A stretch of DNA of 64,000 nucleotides from the NCBI GenBank assembly GCA_026413225.1, contig CM048591.1, forward strand, positions 36,673,803 through 36,737,802, given 5' to 3'. The notes below the pieces were generated by a model. The model saw nothing but the letters and a program-made list of their open reading frames with translations, had not been told where the DNA came from and did not search any database. The DNA comes from Otis tarda (Eukaryota > Chordata > Aves > Otidiformes > Otididae). Below, piece after piece: positions 24,079 through 38,615 of the stretch (positions within the stretch are counted from its first letter, which is position 1; each line of letters starts with the position of its first letter). A program made the position numbers and the translations under genes.

Positions 24079-27000
24079 AACAATATACCTAATTATTCAG
24101 TTTATTTTCAATGTTCACTCACTAAGTATCGTAGGTATGGTCCATGGTGAAACACTCATTTCTGCCTTTTAAGTCTAGTGCTCGAGGCTGTCACAGAAGG
24201 ATACTGTAGCCAGTACTTCCCTTTGCTCCTCTGCTATGAAGATCTTACGTACAGACTGCAGTTGTCCCTGTTCATGTCAGAACTGAGACTGGCTCAGAGT
24301 TTCTCAAAAAACTGATAAGACATAAAGCTATTTTAAATATAGCAACCTGTATTGCTAAAGGTGTGTATCCCTTCATGAAAATGTCAACTCAGACTCTCAA
24401 AACAAAGTAAGGCATTGCAGTTTTCTTCAACAAGTGTAAGATTTTCACTTTGCATAAAAACCGTACTTGTATGAAACTTCATGTCACACTTCCCCAAGGT
24501 AATTAAACAACTTCAAAGGTGACATATCTTTTCTGCAAAACAAAACTGCTAAAGATAAATCATTGAAGGCAATTCTTGAATTTTTAGTGCAGTTCCACTG
24601 TTGCATTTACTTGACCTTCCTTCAGTCATGAAGGCATCTAGGCATAATCCTTTATCAGCATCAGTGGGAGCTTGGCTTGAAAGGAATTGTGAGGTGTTCT
24701 TGAGCAAGCAGATGGAGAACATCTATTTTTCCTGAGATTTCATACCCATAAATTCAACCTACCAAAAGGCTGAACACATAAGGGAGAAGTGAAATGAGAG
24801 AGTAAGGGCTCAAAACTGATAATTAAATTAAGAATGAGCACACAGTCAAGAACTGCAACCTAAAAGCCAGCAAGTAATTATTAAAAAAATTGCAAACATA
24901 AAGCCTAACTGAGTATTGGAGATAGAACAGATTTTTTTTTATGCCAGAGGTTGTACACCTGATTCTGAAAGTCAGCAAGTTCCTGACAGTCAAATACATT
25001 AATTTGGTAATCCATTTTTCCCCTTTACCTCTTTCTAACACGACCTCTGATTTGCACTTACTGTTGTCATCCTGCTTAACAGGATCTCATTTTTCTATTT
25101 GCATGTTTTTAAAAGAAGGCTGAGAAGTTTGGCCAAAGGACTTAGACGAATTCATATTATAACATCAAGGAGGACTATGTTGTCTTTCCCTAATCTTTAC
25201 TGTAATTTCTAGCTGTCACGGTCCTGAGAAAATTCAATTAGATGATCAGAGACTCCTCCATAAAGAAAAAAAAAAGGAGGCCACTTCAAAAGTCTTGCTA
25301 GGTAGTGGCTATCCAATCTAAATTGGAATCAAAAGTATAATTTGGTTTCATGAATGATGTTAGATTAGGGAAAAATAACTCTCAGTGCTAAAAACTTGTG
25401 AAAGATCCAGTAGAGATTAACACTGCAGATGTAAAACAAGAGTCCTAACCTCTAGGAGATCTTTAATAAAAGATAGTGCCTTTGTACATAGACTATTTGA
25501 GGCATAACACAAAATACCCCACTAACTGAAGGATACCAGGCATCGTGAATTGTAAAAAAGGAGAATTCTTTTCAAATAAATTTTTTTTTCAGTGAATCTT
25601 ATCTTAATTTTGTCTCCTACCTCCAGATAAACCAAACTATGCAAGTTATAACTAAATGTCGGAGCCTACATTTTCACTGGTGGACCTTCAAGCTGCCAGT
25701 TCTTGCAAAATGGAGGTTTTGGTACTGAGCTGGTGCAGTGGAAAATATGAAGGGATCTTTTTTCAATCTGAGTAATACAATAAATAATAGTAGTTGTATG
25801 CATTTTAAAATTAAATCTTTTTTTTGGATTATGCTACTACCAGTGCTACTTTATTAGCATTCCTAAGCAAATAAAGAAAATAATATAAATTAAGACTTTC
25901 AGGTACTTGACTAGTAGGCAGTACATTGGGAGTAACTAAATTATGTACTACCTTGTGCATCTGAGCTCTAAAACCACATGAGGTCACCTTTCATCTTGTC
26001 TTTAAATTACAAGCCTTCTACTCCTGTTCTGTGTCCTCATGTGTCCTTACTCTGTTTTTTATTGTAGGTGTTTTTCTCATGATAATACCCTTATTAAAGT
26101 TGTCTGCTCTTATGATAACCAGTTTATTGCAACTTTATAAAATTGGGGTGTGAACACAAATACAACCAAAAATTTATACAATTGTATCAGTAGAGTTCTG
26201 GGCAGCTCAGGGTAGTCACAACATCCAAAAGCAAGATCTGCCTATTACTTTGCTCTTAGTGCAGCATTTAACATGAAGACTGAAAATCCACTGTTTTTAC
26301 AGTACATACTGTCTAGCAAATCTTCTTCTGATGAAAAAAAGAAAATTTGCCGGAGGATCCACAGGGCTTTAACTGATACGAGTTAAAGAGCAAATATGTT
26401 TAAGGAGGTGATCAATGGCATGTTATTAGCACAAATACACAACAGAGAAAAAAGTAATTTAAATTACTATTATGTGTCAGACCCTGCTTTGCATATTTGT
26501 AGATGATTTTTTTTTTTTTAATTTAAGACAAGCATGAAATTGCCTGTTCCTAAGGGCTTTGCTTCCTTTTCCATCTTCTTTCACTCTTAAGTTACCTTTG
26601 TACCATCTTCCACGAAACTCTGAAGATAGGTGCCATATATTCTCTAAATTGTAGTAACACCAACAGATACATAGCAGAATTGACCCTGCTTGGATCAAAC
26701 ACAATTCTTGCTGACTTTGAACAGGGTATTTATCTTTTAAGAATTTTCAAATATTCAAAAAATGGGAAATCCAAGACATAGAAATTAAAACCTTGTCCTA
26801 CTGATGACATTGGGAGCTTTACCGTTGACTCTGATGGAGTCAGGATTTCACTGAGCACCTGTGGGACCAGGTACTGTCAGGTACCAGACACACAAAACTC
26901 CAACTGCAATAAATTCCAGCTGTTCTGATTTTCAGCATGTCCAAGGAGAACAACGTAAGGGCAGCATATGTTTCTCTGACTAACCAGTCAAAAAATCTAA

Positions 27001-28639
27001 CCAACCTGTGTAGGATGAAGTCATCTGCCATGTGCAAACTGTACTGAAGGAAATCTTCCACTTTCAGCTTCAATAGAGAGTCCCTCATAGCTACTATTAT
27101 TCCCTGATCTATACAGGTTTATAAACTATTCATGCTCTTTGTTAACATTTTTAATAAGGAAATTCAGAGTTAGGAAGAAACTTAAAATGAAGCCAAAGCC
27201 ATTAAGCATAGAAATACACAGTCAGGACAGCTGTAACCTGCTCTGGGATCACATTTGTATTTAAATATTCATGTCTTCCTTGCACAATCTGTAGGGAATC
27301 CCAAGAAGCATATGCTGTCTGAAGAACAGGGCATCACTGGAAAATATAATGGAGAGGAGAGACAAGAATTTTGCCTGCAGTGAGCAGCTTGAGTAGATTC
27401 CAGTTAAAAGAATAAAACATGACATCTAGAAATGTTGTGAAACCTAACATTTACCATAAAACAAACAGAAGGATTAAATTACAGATTTTCAAAATAAATT
27501 TATAAAGGCATCAGAAAACTTCCATTCTTTAAAATTTGCTACCTATAAAGAGCAATATTGATTTTAAAGGGAGATCTGTTCCTCAATTTTTAAGTACCTA
27601 GAAATTCTATCAGTGAAACTAGGAATGAGCGATGCCTTCTTCAGGACCAATTGAAGTTAAGCAGACACTTACTGCTGCAGAGTTTGAGTGGATCACAACA
27701 AAAAACTATGGTTTTGCCATTGAACTGCCCCTTCTGAGAGAAATTTGTAAGGGTTTATTTGCACTGTATAACAAAAAAACATACCCATTTTTTTATATAT
27801 ATCACTAACTACAGACACATTCTGTGGATAGGATAAAAGTTGCAAGCCCACTCACCCTACAGTCATGGAAATGCAGCCACTATCTTCAGCAAAAGTAAGA
27901 CCAACATCTCCAAAATATGACAAGAATGAAATGGTCCCTGCATTTATGCTAAATAAACCCACTCAGTAAAATAATTCAGACTCCAAAAGTCTACTTCTTT
28001 GGATGTAGACACACATTTGTGATTGACATTTAGATAAATCAGCTGAACAAAAACTTCATAATAAAATTCTCTTCATTAGCCTAAGAGATCATTTTCTCTA
28101 AGCCAAAAGCACACATCTTTGTAGACAGCTCAGGTTCCACAGCTGTTACAGTGACATTTGTATCTGATGTGTGCTACATGGAAGTTTGTAAATTCAATTG
28201 CTATCCATTTTTGGCTTTGAAATGTTAAGTAACACTGCGGGGAACAGCTATTTAATTTCTTTCTCTCTCAGCTTCCTGACAGATATTAAGAGGGATATCT
28301 AAAATACAATATCTGCCTATTTAATAGATCTGCCCTTAGCTGCACATAGCCCACAGTTTCTACTCTACCTATGCTGTTGCTCACTCTGGCAGTGCGGGGA
28401 GTTTCACCTGCAGTTTCCAAACTCAGTTTGATGTTTGAGGTATCTGCAAAGATACTAATCTCATCTACATTAATCATGCAACTTCAGGTACCTAAATTAG
28501 GAAGACCATTTATGTTGTCTCTACCATAGTTGAAAGACAAAGAAAGGGGAAAGAAGGGCTCACTGGAGAGTGATGTGCCTCATCGCTTTGGCAATCTCAT
28601 GTAACTGTTTAAAATCTTCTGCAGGAAAAAATTTTCTTC
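24079..28639. other. Intronic or intergenic DNA
   Basis: AT-rich with T runs near 24,931 and 26,507. No exon is supported. A possible very old interspersed repeat lies near 26,795-26,855 and is listed separately. Confidence 0.4.
26795..26855. repeat. Possible ancient amniote repeat fragment
   Basis: The stretch with GGGAGCTTTACCGTTGACTC and then GGAGTCAGGATTTCACT resembles a dispersed sequence I recall from turtle, crocodile and bird genomes (a 'gagctttgccattgac ... ccaggatttcac' type string). I cannot name its family with certainty, and only about 60 bases match by eye. Confidence 0.3.
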
Positions 28640-29291
28640 TTGCTAATGACTGTGCAGAGAACTGCGCCACTGCAAGCTGAGCCAGCAATATGCCCTTGCA
28701 GCAAAGGCAATCAAATGCATCCTTGGCTCCATTAGGGAAAGCACTGCCAGTAGGTGATATTTTCCCTCCACTCAGTGCTGGTGAGGCATATCTGGGTGCT
28801 GGGTCCCATTCCAGCCTCGCCAGTAGGGGAGAGTCATGGACATACTGGAGCAAGTGCAGCACCAGTCTACAAAGATCATAAAGGTACTGGAGCATCTCTC
28901 ATATGAGGACGGACTGAGAGAGCTGTAGTTGTTCAGCCTGGAAAAGAGAAGATTCAGGGGGGATCATATCCACATGTATAAATACCTGATGGGAGGGAAA
29001 GAAGAAGAGGGAACGAAACTCTTCTCAGAAGTGCTCACTGCGTACAAATCAAAAACCAGAAAATTCCATCTGGACACAAGAAAACACCTTTTACTGTGAT
29101 GATGGTCAAACATTGGAATGGGTTTCCCAGAAAGACTGCAGAATCTCCATTTGTGAAATATGACTGGACACAGTCCTGGACAACCTGCTCTAGCTGATCC
29201 TGCTTGAACAGGGGGTTGGAGTAGCTGAATTCTGTAATTCAAGAGGTCCCTTCCAACCTACATGAAAAAAAATCCATATAATTCTGTGAAA
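28640..29291 (+). mobile_element. Old CR1 LINE fragment (3' end)
   Basis: Diverged plus-strand CR1. Recognisable parts are the ORF2 C-terminal coding region (GGAGCATCTCTCATATGAGG, then GAGAGAGCTGTAGTTGTTCA and CAGCCTGGAAAAGAG), the 3' untranslated stretch with CCTGCTCTAGCTGATCCTGC and AGAGGTCCCTTCCAACCTAC, and a degenerate tail near 29,275-29,291. It is more diverged than the other copies and seems a different subfamily. No RT core remains. The two opposed open frames near 28,560-28,895 come from it and are not genes. Confidence 0.85.
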
Positions 29292-32200
29292 GCTAGCTGC
29301 ATAAAGAGGGTAGGAGTATCTGCCTTTCTAAGCCATGGCACACCATTTTGAAGGTAAGTCTCCTCACCCTTTTTATTTGTTTCCTGTCTTCATATCAGAT
29401 GGAGATACCACAGAATGGAGATAAAGGGAAGATACTAGATTACAACTAACAGCTATTAATTTGTATGTGAGCCTGGCAGGGAGCCCCCATCTTCTCTGGC
29501 AGAAGTCCCTTGCAAACATTTCAACCTTCAGCAGAGGAGAAAGTCAAAATTCCCTGAGCATCCTGCTCAGAGGGCTGTTTTTCCCTGGTGGGCCAGAAGA
29601 GGAAACAGGAATTGTTACAAGCTGGGTAAGAACAAGCATGCAAGAGGAAGGATGCTGAGCTGCTTTGCAAGCCCAGGGTTGGTGCCTGCTGAGTGACCAG
29701 GCAGGTGAAGGTTACTCAACTTTCATCAGCTGTCTTTGGGGTAAGCTGACATTTTTTCACGACATCTCAGAAAAAAACATAAGTAGCAGCAGCAAATTAA
29801 GCAAAATAGATGCAGGTGAACAGAAAAGTTGGGCAATTCTTCAGATCAGTATGTAGGAACACAACAGGATCTCGTAAGTAATTATAAATAATTCACTACT
29901 AGGTCAAAAACTGTGAGGATCACATCATTCTTTACTTTCCTGAGAAGTATGAATGCAGGTTTCTGTTTTTTTTTTTTTTCTTTATCAGAGCAGACAGTGA
30001 CAGTACTCTATTTTTCTGCATTCAGTGAAAGAAGTGACAGAATTGTCAGCTCAGCTTTATGTAACAGAAGGTTACTTCTCTCGCCCATAACATGCACTAT
30101 ACTTATGTTTTAAAAAAAGAGTAAAACACATATGATAAACAACAACTTTTCTGAGAAGTACATCCTGTAGTTTTCCACTTTGGAAAGACGACTAGAGATG
30201 CGAATAGGAGAGAACTGCCAAAGATACCTACTTCTGAAGGGGGACTGAGCCATGACAGAGATTTCTATCACACTCATTTGCATGCAGAGGATGCCATTTG
30301 TGTATGAGTTACATCCTTGTCATACGGAAGCAAGTGAGTTAGCATCTAGCTAATTCCTCCCTTGCAGATGTTTCGTTGGCCTGTGGCACCTTATCAGCAC
30401 ACAGAAAAGGGTCTGGATGATAACAAAAAAATCTCATTCTTCCCGTACCCTGCTAAAGCTGTGCAAGAAAAGCAAGGTAGCCTCAGCTTGCTCCTCGCTT
30501 CACCACTGCTGTCTTCCCTTTTCAACAGACTACCTGTATGAGCTTCCAGAGAGGAAAACCTCCCTTCACCATTTTTAAAGTAACAGCTTAAAGGAAGAAG
30601 GTAGGCTTACTACTCATAGCAGACACTTTCATATAAAATACTTTCCATTTTTTTTTCCCTCCCCCTGCCCCCACTGAGAAACAACAGCCCTCTTCTATTA
30701 AAAAAATTTAAAGAGATCTTTGTAAATCCCACATTTTCATAACCCATGGATGTCCATTTCAAAACTAGGACAAAGGTATCTGAGGTACAGGACTCAAGAA
30801 AAAAAAAAAACACAAACGATCAGTGATTGCCATGATTTATGTTCGAGTTGCTTGGATTTTGGATTGGGGTCTGACGAACACGGCAGGCCTGATGATGCCA
30901 TCCTTATTCATGTGGGTAATGCTGTTATGAATAGTCCAGCTCCCTACTTGGTGAATAAAGGATTGCCAGACCAGCACTTAAGCAGAAGCAAATATGGCAC
31001 AGGATTTCCTGGGGATTAATGAGTGGCTGGGAGTTGATGATAGCCTGATGCACGGGCAGTCATTAATCTTAATCCTCAGGAAATTATCTGTACCAAGGTC
31101 ATTATTTCTGTAGTAAGATAAAAGCAAACAAAAAACTAATGTCATACAGATATTTACATTTTTAAGGAACGACGAGGTTTCAACAGTAATGTAAAGTTCA
31201 CGTCCCATTAATGAATACCCTACGCATTTGCCTGTTAAGAGTGGCTGAACTCTTATCTTCTTAGAAGCTTTATGCTGAGACCAAGATTTTGAAGAGGAGA
31301 AACCTTCCTTGTCTTAAGATGTTAAATCCACAGCACAGCTGCACACCTGCCTGAACGTGAAGTGCCAAACGTCCAGCAGCTCCCACTGGTCCCAGATGTT
31401 ACTCATCTGCCAGAGGTGTGCCGAACACTTTGCAAGCCTGCTGATTCCAAAGGGTTTACAAGCTGATTTTCACAAGAAAGGCACCAGCAATGGCAAAACT
31501 ACATTCGTGCGGAAAGGCAAAAGGACAGACAGGTTCACAAGTCTGTAATCTTATATCAGGATTGTTCTGTTTACATACATTTTGTGGAAAGTAAAAATGT
31601 CTTACGGTCATTTCTCTCTCATTTAATCTTTTCCTACTTACAATCAAGCGCATTTTTAAGAGGCTCTCAATTAAAGTAGAGGTTTGTTCTGACTTCACAA
31701 ATGAATTATTCAGGAGTAAATAGGATGAGCTGGTTTTCTATAAATGCATTGCATGCTAAAGTAACAATAATACTGTGCAGGTCAGGCTGACCTTTAATAC
31801 TCACACAGCCTGTTTAATGCATTCTATACTGCTTATTCTATCAAGAGGACTTAGATGAGACTTCTTTTCTGTCAGCTTTGCAAAGCCCACACAAGTCCAA
31901 CTGACAGTGTGCCTTTTCATGCCCCCATTTTCCTTGCAATTATTCAAGACAATGTAACAGTGAACTTTATTACTGACATAAAGAGAAAGAAAAGCTGGAT
32001 TTTCCAGCAGCAGTGCAACAACTAGAAATTCTACCTCTAATGGCAAGATTCGATCTGGAAGTCATGAAGAATCAAGCACAAAGGTCCCAGACTTTATAAG
32101 TGCTTTTCCAGAAACTGAAAACACAGACAAGTTCACTTGTCTGTGCCAGCTGCAGGGCTGCTGCTATCGGCTTGGGAAGTGCTCTGACTGACAGACCCAG

Positions 32201-35109
32201 CAGTCCAGAAGGAGAGCAAGCGCAGAGGAAGCCATCCTACGGGAAGAGGCTGAAAGAAGGCAGCTGCAGATGAGTGAGATGCAGTATGAGGAAAGGCAGA
32301 GGAAGTAAATGGTAGCAGAATGGGGAAAGAAGAAATGAGAGAGAAAGGAAGGAAAACAGGAGTAAGCCCCAAGTGCCGGGGGTGCCGGAGCACCTGTGTA
32401 TGGGTCAGCTTTGATTTACACTTTTCACACTTTTCCACAAATTTCCTTTGAGAATGCCACTTTGTAATGTTCTTATATATTGTTCTTTTGCTGCAAATCT
32501 AACGAATACGGTTAATGATGCAATGTCTTTGACCTATTGATCTAAGTCCTCATCTGGTAGGAACACTGAGGGGGATCCAAGCTGACTAAAATGGGTCAGA
32601 AAAATGCTCAGAACCTCCTTCTCCTATTCCTGATCCATACTCACATTAAATGATTTGAAAGAAATGTTTTGACCTTACAGGTCGTGCACCAGGTCCATTG
32701 TGTTTCATCACCTGAGTGCAACTGAGCTAATTTCCTTTGCTTACACAAAACTCAAAACTAACACAAATCACTCATTTACTTCTTAATTATATCTGGTTTT
32801 TTGTTTGTTTGGTTTTTTTTTAGTAGAAAAGAGTATGTGAAGCGGAGAAAGCCATGTGGGTCAGAGAAGGCACCAGCTAATCCTTGACATCCCTACATCC
32901 CCCCAGATGGTTTATAGAGCACAGGACTACACTTCTTAGATGCTTCTGATAAATACCACTCCTTCTTTTAATTCTTAACAATGAAAGGCTATCAGCTTAA
33001 AAAACTGCTTAGCAAGCATGGTAAAAGTCTGTTAAAGTAAACATGACGTATCAGTTGATTGTTCAATGTTCATTATACACAGAAGATTAAAACACAAGAA
33101 CGTGGTGAGAGTTTGGTAGGTAAAATTCACAGTGAGCCAAACAGATAATCAATACTGTATACAGCAGGTACTCATACCTGTTATCACACGTATTTTTTAA
33201 TTCAACGTAAGAGTCAACTACAATGTCATCCAAATTTGTTAACTAGTATTACCTACCTTGGCCAGCCACAGTATTTATATCAAACAAAAATATTTTTTAT
33301 TTTATGGAGGTTTGTAGAATTATATGAACACAGAATAATGAATGTGGACACTTAAAAGCTCAAAACTTCAGGAAATAGCAGGAATATTCAGTGCCAATAC
33401 CCAATACTCCCTGTGTCTACCTTCCAAACTGCCTGCAGTGCAAAAGATCTTGAGAGCCAAGTCTGCCTACAAATGTGGTGGTGCCTCAGAAAAATTTAAT
33501 GATCAGAATATGTGACAGAAAAGTAAGTGGATTTTTTTCATGTTTCTCCTACACATCTGTTTTATTTGTATAAAACTAAAACCAGACTTGCAAATGCAAA
33601 AATATTTATTGAATTGCACTCCTATACTGGCACTTCCATGCTCTCATTAATTAAAATTTGAATTTTGTGAAGTCAGTGGAAATTCAAAATATTAGCTCCT
33701 TTGATATTAACACCAACTTTATTAACTACAACTTTGTGAAGAATATTAATACCAGGACAAATACAAGAGTTTGGAGAGGGAAAAAACCAAACAAACGGTA
33801 AAGGATTATGAGCAGGAAACTGAAGAAAATTTTACTGGAGTAGTTTAAATAAGATTTATCCGTTGTAACCATCTCTATCAATCCACATTGATCGCAAGTG
33901 TTTTCTTGACATAATGAAGAACAGCATTAAGTTACCTAATAAACTGAATTATAATACCTAATTTTCAAAAGTACTGGGCTTCTGTGTCTCCCAAGATGGA
34001 TATCAGAATACCAAACCCTTTTTTTCTCATGTCGTGGAGGAGGAAGCCTCTGGATCACATTGTGTGGTGCAAGTTTGCTACAGGGGAAAAGCAGTGAGAA
34101 AAGGTCTAAATGCTGAACAAGCTATGTCTAGGAAACATCTGAAATAGGTCTGAGCAATGGAAAAATACCTGAGAGCTGATCCTATTTCTGAATCTTCATT
34201 AAGTCCAAATTGAACTCCAGTCAACATTTCTAGCTTTCCTGTGGTCTTCAATATGTCCTGCTAATGAGCTCTTCCCAGCCTGCTTCTGTTCTCTCTTATT
34301 TTAAAAAAATATTTGAGAAAGTCTATTTACTGCTTCAGACGATTATTATTTTTGTTTGTGTTAGCACTATTTGAGACACCACAGATGCATCTGCAGCCCA
34401 GGAGCTTTGCTTTAAGAGAAAAGAGGAGTGCAAAGGATTGTAATTAAATATTATAATTTTTCATTAAGAAGTGGAAAATTGAGATTGGAAGTCTTTTCCT
34501 CTTCTAGCAGAATGAAAAGCTTGGCTACCAGGTGGGTAAAGATGAGACTTAATGGGTGCAGCAGTTAGAAAGCCTTCTCATCTGCTGTAGTGATGCATAT
34601 AAAGGAAGCCAAACGTATAATTGCAATAAATTTCTTCTATCTTTTTCCATCATTGAATGGGAATAGATTGGGCCCAGTCTGTTGATGACTCCACTCTAAC
34701 ACGCAACAGACTTTGGCAGTGAAGAGTGCAGCATTAACCAAAGAGAGAGGCAATGTGAATAATGATAAGAGCAGAAATAAAGGTGTGGAGATTGCAAGGG
34801 CTAAAACTGCCTTTGTGTTCACAAAATGAGTATCAGCTTCAGCTTTTGAAGAGGAAAATAGAAAAGTAGATTTGCCTTGTCTAAGAGATACAAAGCAATT
34901 TTAAAAGCTATACACAATGTTGTAATGAGAAACAGAAAGGAACTTAAATGCAAGGAAGCGCTACATATACTTTTTGATTACTGAAGTTTGGAAAGTCTCA
35001 GTGTCGGTAACATTTCAGGTCTCTTTAGTCCCTCACAATTGCTTCACAAGTGCTATTTCTTAAGACACTTCTTACTAGAGCAAGAAAAGTTCTATAGACA
35101 TACACTCAC
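29292..35109. other. Intronic or intergenic DNA
   Basis: No supported gene. Contains T runs near 29,970 and 30,650 and an A-run near 30,800. A weak exon-like unit ends at the minus-strand donor GTGAGTATT near 31,803, but its acceptor is poor. Confidence 0.35.
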
Positions 35110-35147
35110 CAAATAAACACCTGGCCTTGAGGTTTTTTGGAAGCCTG
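35110..35147 (-). CDS. Weak exon candidate
   Basis: 38-nt unit with acceptor GATCTCAGCTTCTAG and donor TATTTG|GTGAGT, both good. All three frames are open (for example QASKKPQGQVFI), so the frame cannot be chosen and the length gives no support. May be a small exon of the minus-strand gene or a pseudo-exon. Confidence 0.17.
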
Positions 35148-38100
35148 CTAGAAGCTGAGATCCAAATCACCCCACAATTGCAAAGTAATTTTGGTTTTCC
35201 TGCCACTTTTCAGACCAAAGCAATCATGGTCTTTCTTCTAACTTCTCAAAATTAAAAAAAGAACATCACGCTTGGATAAAGCAAGCAAACGCTTAATATG
35301 CATGTAACAAAGAGGGCTATTTGCTGCATTTTTTCTAACGTCAGGGTTAAAACTCACTAAGTTAAATCATCAGAGTCTCATTCTTTTCTATATTCCATAT
35401 GAAAAATTATGCATCATTTTTGCTTTTTCTTTTTTTAAATGTACTAAAATCAAAACCAGGAAAGAGAACAAAAACCCCCACTCTACGTAAGTATAAGAGA
35501 ATAGAATTTTTGTAATTTTCACGTTGCTGCTGAAGCCAGAGGTGAAGTGAAAGAGCAGGTATGATATGCATCAACCAAGTCATAGTTTTAGTTAGTACCA
35601 CAATGAACACATTTCCTAAGTTCCACGTCTTGGTGGGAGTATGTATACCATGCCATAAGAGAGCAAAATTCTCTCAGAAACTTCAGGCACATTCAGAAAA
35701 GAGTGGTGAAAGCAAAAGAAATGCAGAAAGTATTTCCATGGGAAGAAGGGAAAAGGAAAGCATTTGTTTGCTTTTGCAACAGAAAACTCCCCAAATTAAT
35801 ATGAATACCTTCAGCAAGTGGGTCAAGTGTGTGAATCATGAGCTGGAAGATGCTGTTCCTCATTAGACTGTTGTGGAGAGATGCAGAACTTCCTCCTCGC
35901 TGGAGCCTTGGCTTGGTCTAGGTGGAAACATACGGGAAAGAATTTAGAGGGTTTTTCTAGTTTGTGTGGAAACAGGTCTGAAACACTACAAATTAATCTC
36001 ACATCTCACTACACAGAGAAACATTTTCAATCATCACCTATAGGAGCTTATATTAAACTATACACCGTGTTGAACATTGCCACACGTACAGACAACTTCT
36101 CTGGAGGGGAAGGATCATCAAATTAGTCATTAGTCTCCCAGGGCTCAGGAAAAGAGCAGGGAAAAAAGAATCCTTCTCCGTGAAAACTCTTTAAATGTTA
36201 AGAAAACAAAAACCTCATACTTGCATCAGGGAGAATTTACAATTTGTGTCTTTGTAGAACCTTGTGATTGAATCCTTGAAGTAAGCTCTAATTTTTATTA
36301 CGTCAGTACATTGCAAACATGCATATTTTCAAAACTACAGAGAAAAAGGGCAGAGAGTATCCTTTTTAATGGCAAAATTCTAAAGCTCGGTCAGAGTGAA
36401 ACATACTCTTCACTTTGGTTCAACCCATTAAGTACTGATTGCAAAAACAGATTGCGAGTATGGTAGGGCAGTGCAGACACCTACAGCAATGGATTTAACA
36501 TATAAGCATATTTTATATGCTTTTACAGAAATTTAAAACATATTCTGAGGTTCTTTTCCCCACGCCATTGTCTGGTACAATAATCAATGCATTTAATATG
36601 TCTCATAGAGCAAGACTGCTTTGTGGATGGCTGTCTCTTCGTTTTGATAAAAAGGATAATCAGAGCCAACACACTGCTGACGTATAAAACCCTGAAATCC
36701 AATTATAGGGAAAAAGCAACCCTGAAGAAAATAGTATTTTGCAACAATACATGGTACATGGATTAATCGTTGGTGTCATACAAATACTAAATGAAAAAAA
36801 AAGATAGAAACTGAACAAGAAAATTAATTCACTGCTTTATCTTTGGAAATAAATTATTTAAATTCTATAGCAGTATAGGAGGCAGAAAGAAATCCCAGTA
36901 ATTTAGAAAAAAGTTGATGTGTGTCAAACCAAAGTAAGGCTTGTCTTACCACCCCCCTTTGAAATACATGCTCAGGCACATACTAATTGCTGCCTACCGT
37001 CAGTGTTTGTTCATCCTTGTCGCCAGCATTAGGTGACTGCATGAATGGGAAAAAGAACAAAAAGAAGTGTCAGATGCAACAGGCACAGAATGGAAAGGCA
37101 GTAAAACACCACAGATGAGTGCTGTTGTGATAGATTTTTGAACCACTCGAATTAAAGCATCCTAGCAATCAACTAAATCAGAGTAAATTCACACTGCAGT
37201 ATTGCTGGAGTCTTTTATTCTTGTCAGTTTCTTGGACAGGAATTGTTGTCATTTCAGGGCCTGGCACATAGCAGCTGGGCTGAAGATCACGATGTTCACT
37301 TCACAGAAATTACGCAGGGAGGCAAACCTGTATGCCAGTTTGAGAGAGTGGGGCCTAAAACACTAAAAATGATAAGGAACTCAAGATTGACCAACTGTTC
37401 AAAGAAAAGCCTAAAAAGGAGTAACATTACCTTGGTGTTTTGGAGGAAGCGATATGCAAGGAGATGAAAAAAAAGGTGTTTCAGTTAAACCACTCCCAGC
37501 AAATGGCCATTTAGCCCAAACTGGCAGCTCTGGTTAAGGGCAGGTAACATGGCACATACCATTCTGCCATAAAGATTTTAAAGGCAATTAATGCTCTTAA
37601 GTATGTGATGTATCCTGGAGATGATTTGTGATTCCTATGTCCTGCTCTAGGACAACAGCAGCAGAACACATCACCAGGAGACACTTCCGAGGGAGAACAG
37701 AATTTGCACTGAAAACAAGCAAATGCAAATTTTTGTATCTGATTTGCGGTCCCAAGTTTTGCTTGTTTCTTTAATATGATTAACATTTGTGTTAAATGAG
37801 AACCCAGAACTTTTGTCATGGAATATGTTTCCATGACATCTTGAAAGTTGTGTGATACAGTTGCATGTTATTTTTCTAGTCATTCTCCTTATCTTGAGGA
37901 AGGAAAGTCAAAATCAGAATACATGAAATATGAAACTCCAGTGATCAAATACTAATTAAATTAGGACACAGTGCAAACTCCAGTCATCTTACATTCCATT
38001 CTTATTTGATCATAACCCCTTCCCCACAAGCTGGCATATAAACAATTTCCTCCATTTCAAGGCTCTTGTTTGGTGTATTGCATAGAAAATAAATTACGTC

Positions 38101-38499
38101 ACAACTGTTCTATGAACAATCTCCCCAGAGCAGTCAAGAGCAGTTTTTGGACACACATCAACACTAACTTTCAGGACATGTCTTTTGAGTCAGTGAACTA
38201 ACCTTGAAGCTTAAGTGGAAGGCAAGCAGTTACGGGCAAACACTGATAACAGAGCAGATCCTTTCAGTTCCATAATAAGTAAAAGAATAACCATAACTGA
38301 ACTCTTTGTCAAAAATGTACCCCCCTAGCTGTGAATATTAACTTGAAGAAGAGAAATGAGGCAAAGTAAAGTTCTCTGTTCTAACAAAGGAACTACCTAT
38401 TACCTCTGAAATTAGACTGCCCTCATGTGAGAAATGCTTAGGAAAAAAAAAAGTTTTAGGCCTCTATTGAAGACAACCATCACAGAAAGAACTTTTAAA

Positions 38500-38615
38500 G
38501 GAGTGGAAAGAAAAGGAAAGAAAAGGAAAATACAAAATCTGTTTCCTAAAATGTCATTAAAACAGTGGATGCATCTTATAAGACTTTTGCATAATGTGTG
38601 TATATATATATAAAA
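38500..38615. repeat. Purine tract and TA/TG tract
   Basis: Near 38,503-38,530 GGAAAGAAAA-type units repeat about three times. Near 38,595-38,612 TG then TA dinucleotides repeat. Both are ordinary simple repeats. Confidence 0.6.

Noticed and set aside
28560-28895. 111-codon minus-strand frame and overlapping plus-strand frame
   Set aside because: Largely overlaps the old CR1 fragment; a shadow of repeat sequence.
30750-31019. Frame containing DDAILIHVGNAVMN, which recalls the esterase-like segment of some LINE ORF1 proteins
   Set aside because: Only a few residues agree, the usual G-N-D is absent and no other part of such an element was seen.
31803-31900. Minus-strand unit ending at a good donor (GTGAGTATT)
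   Set aside because: The acceptor has almost no pyrimidine tract and the phase joins nothing nearby.
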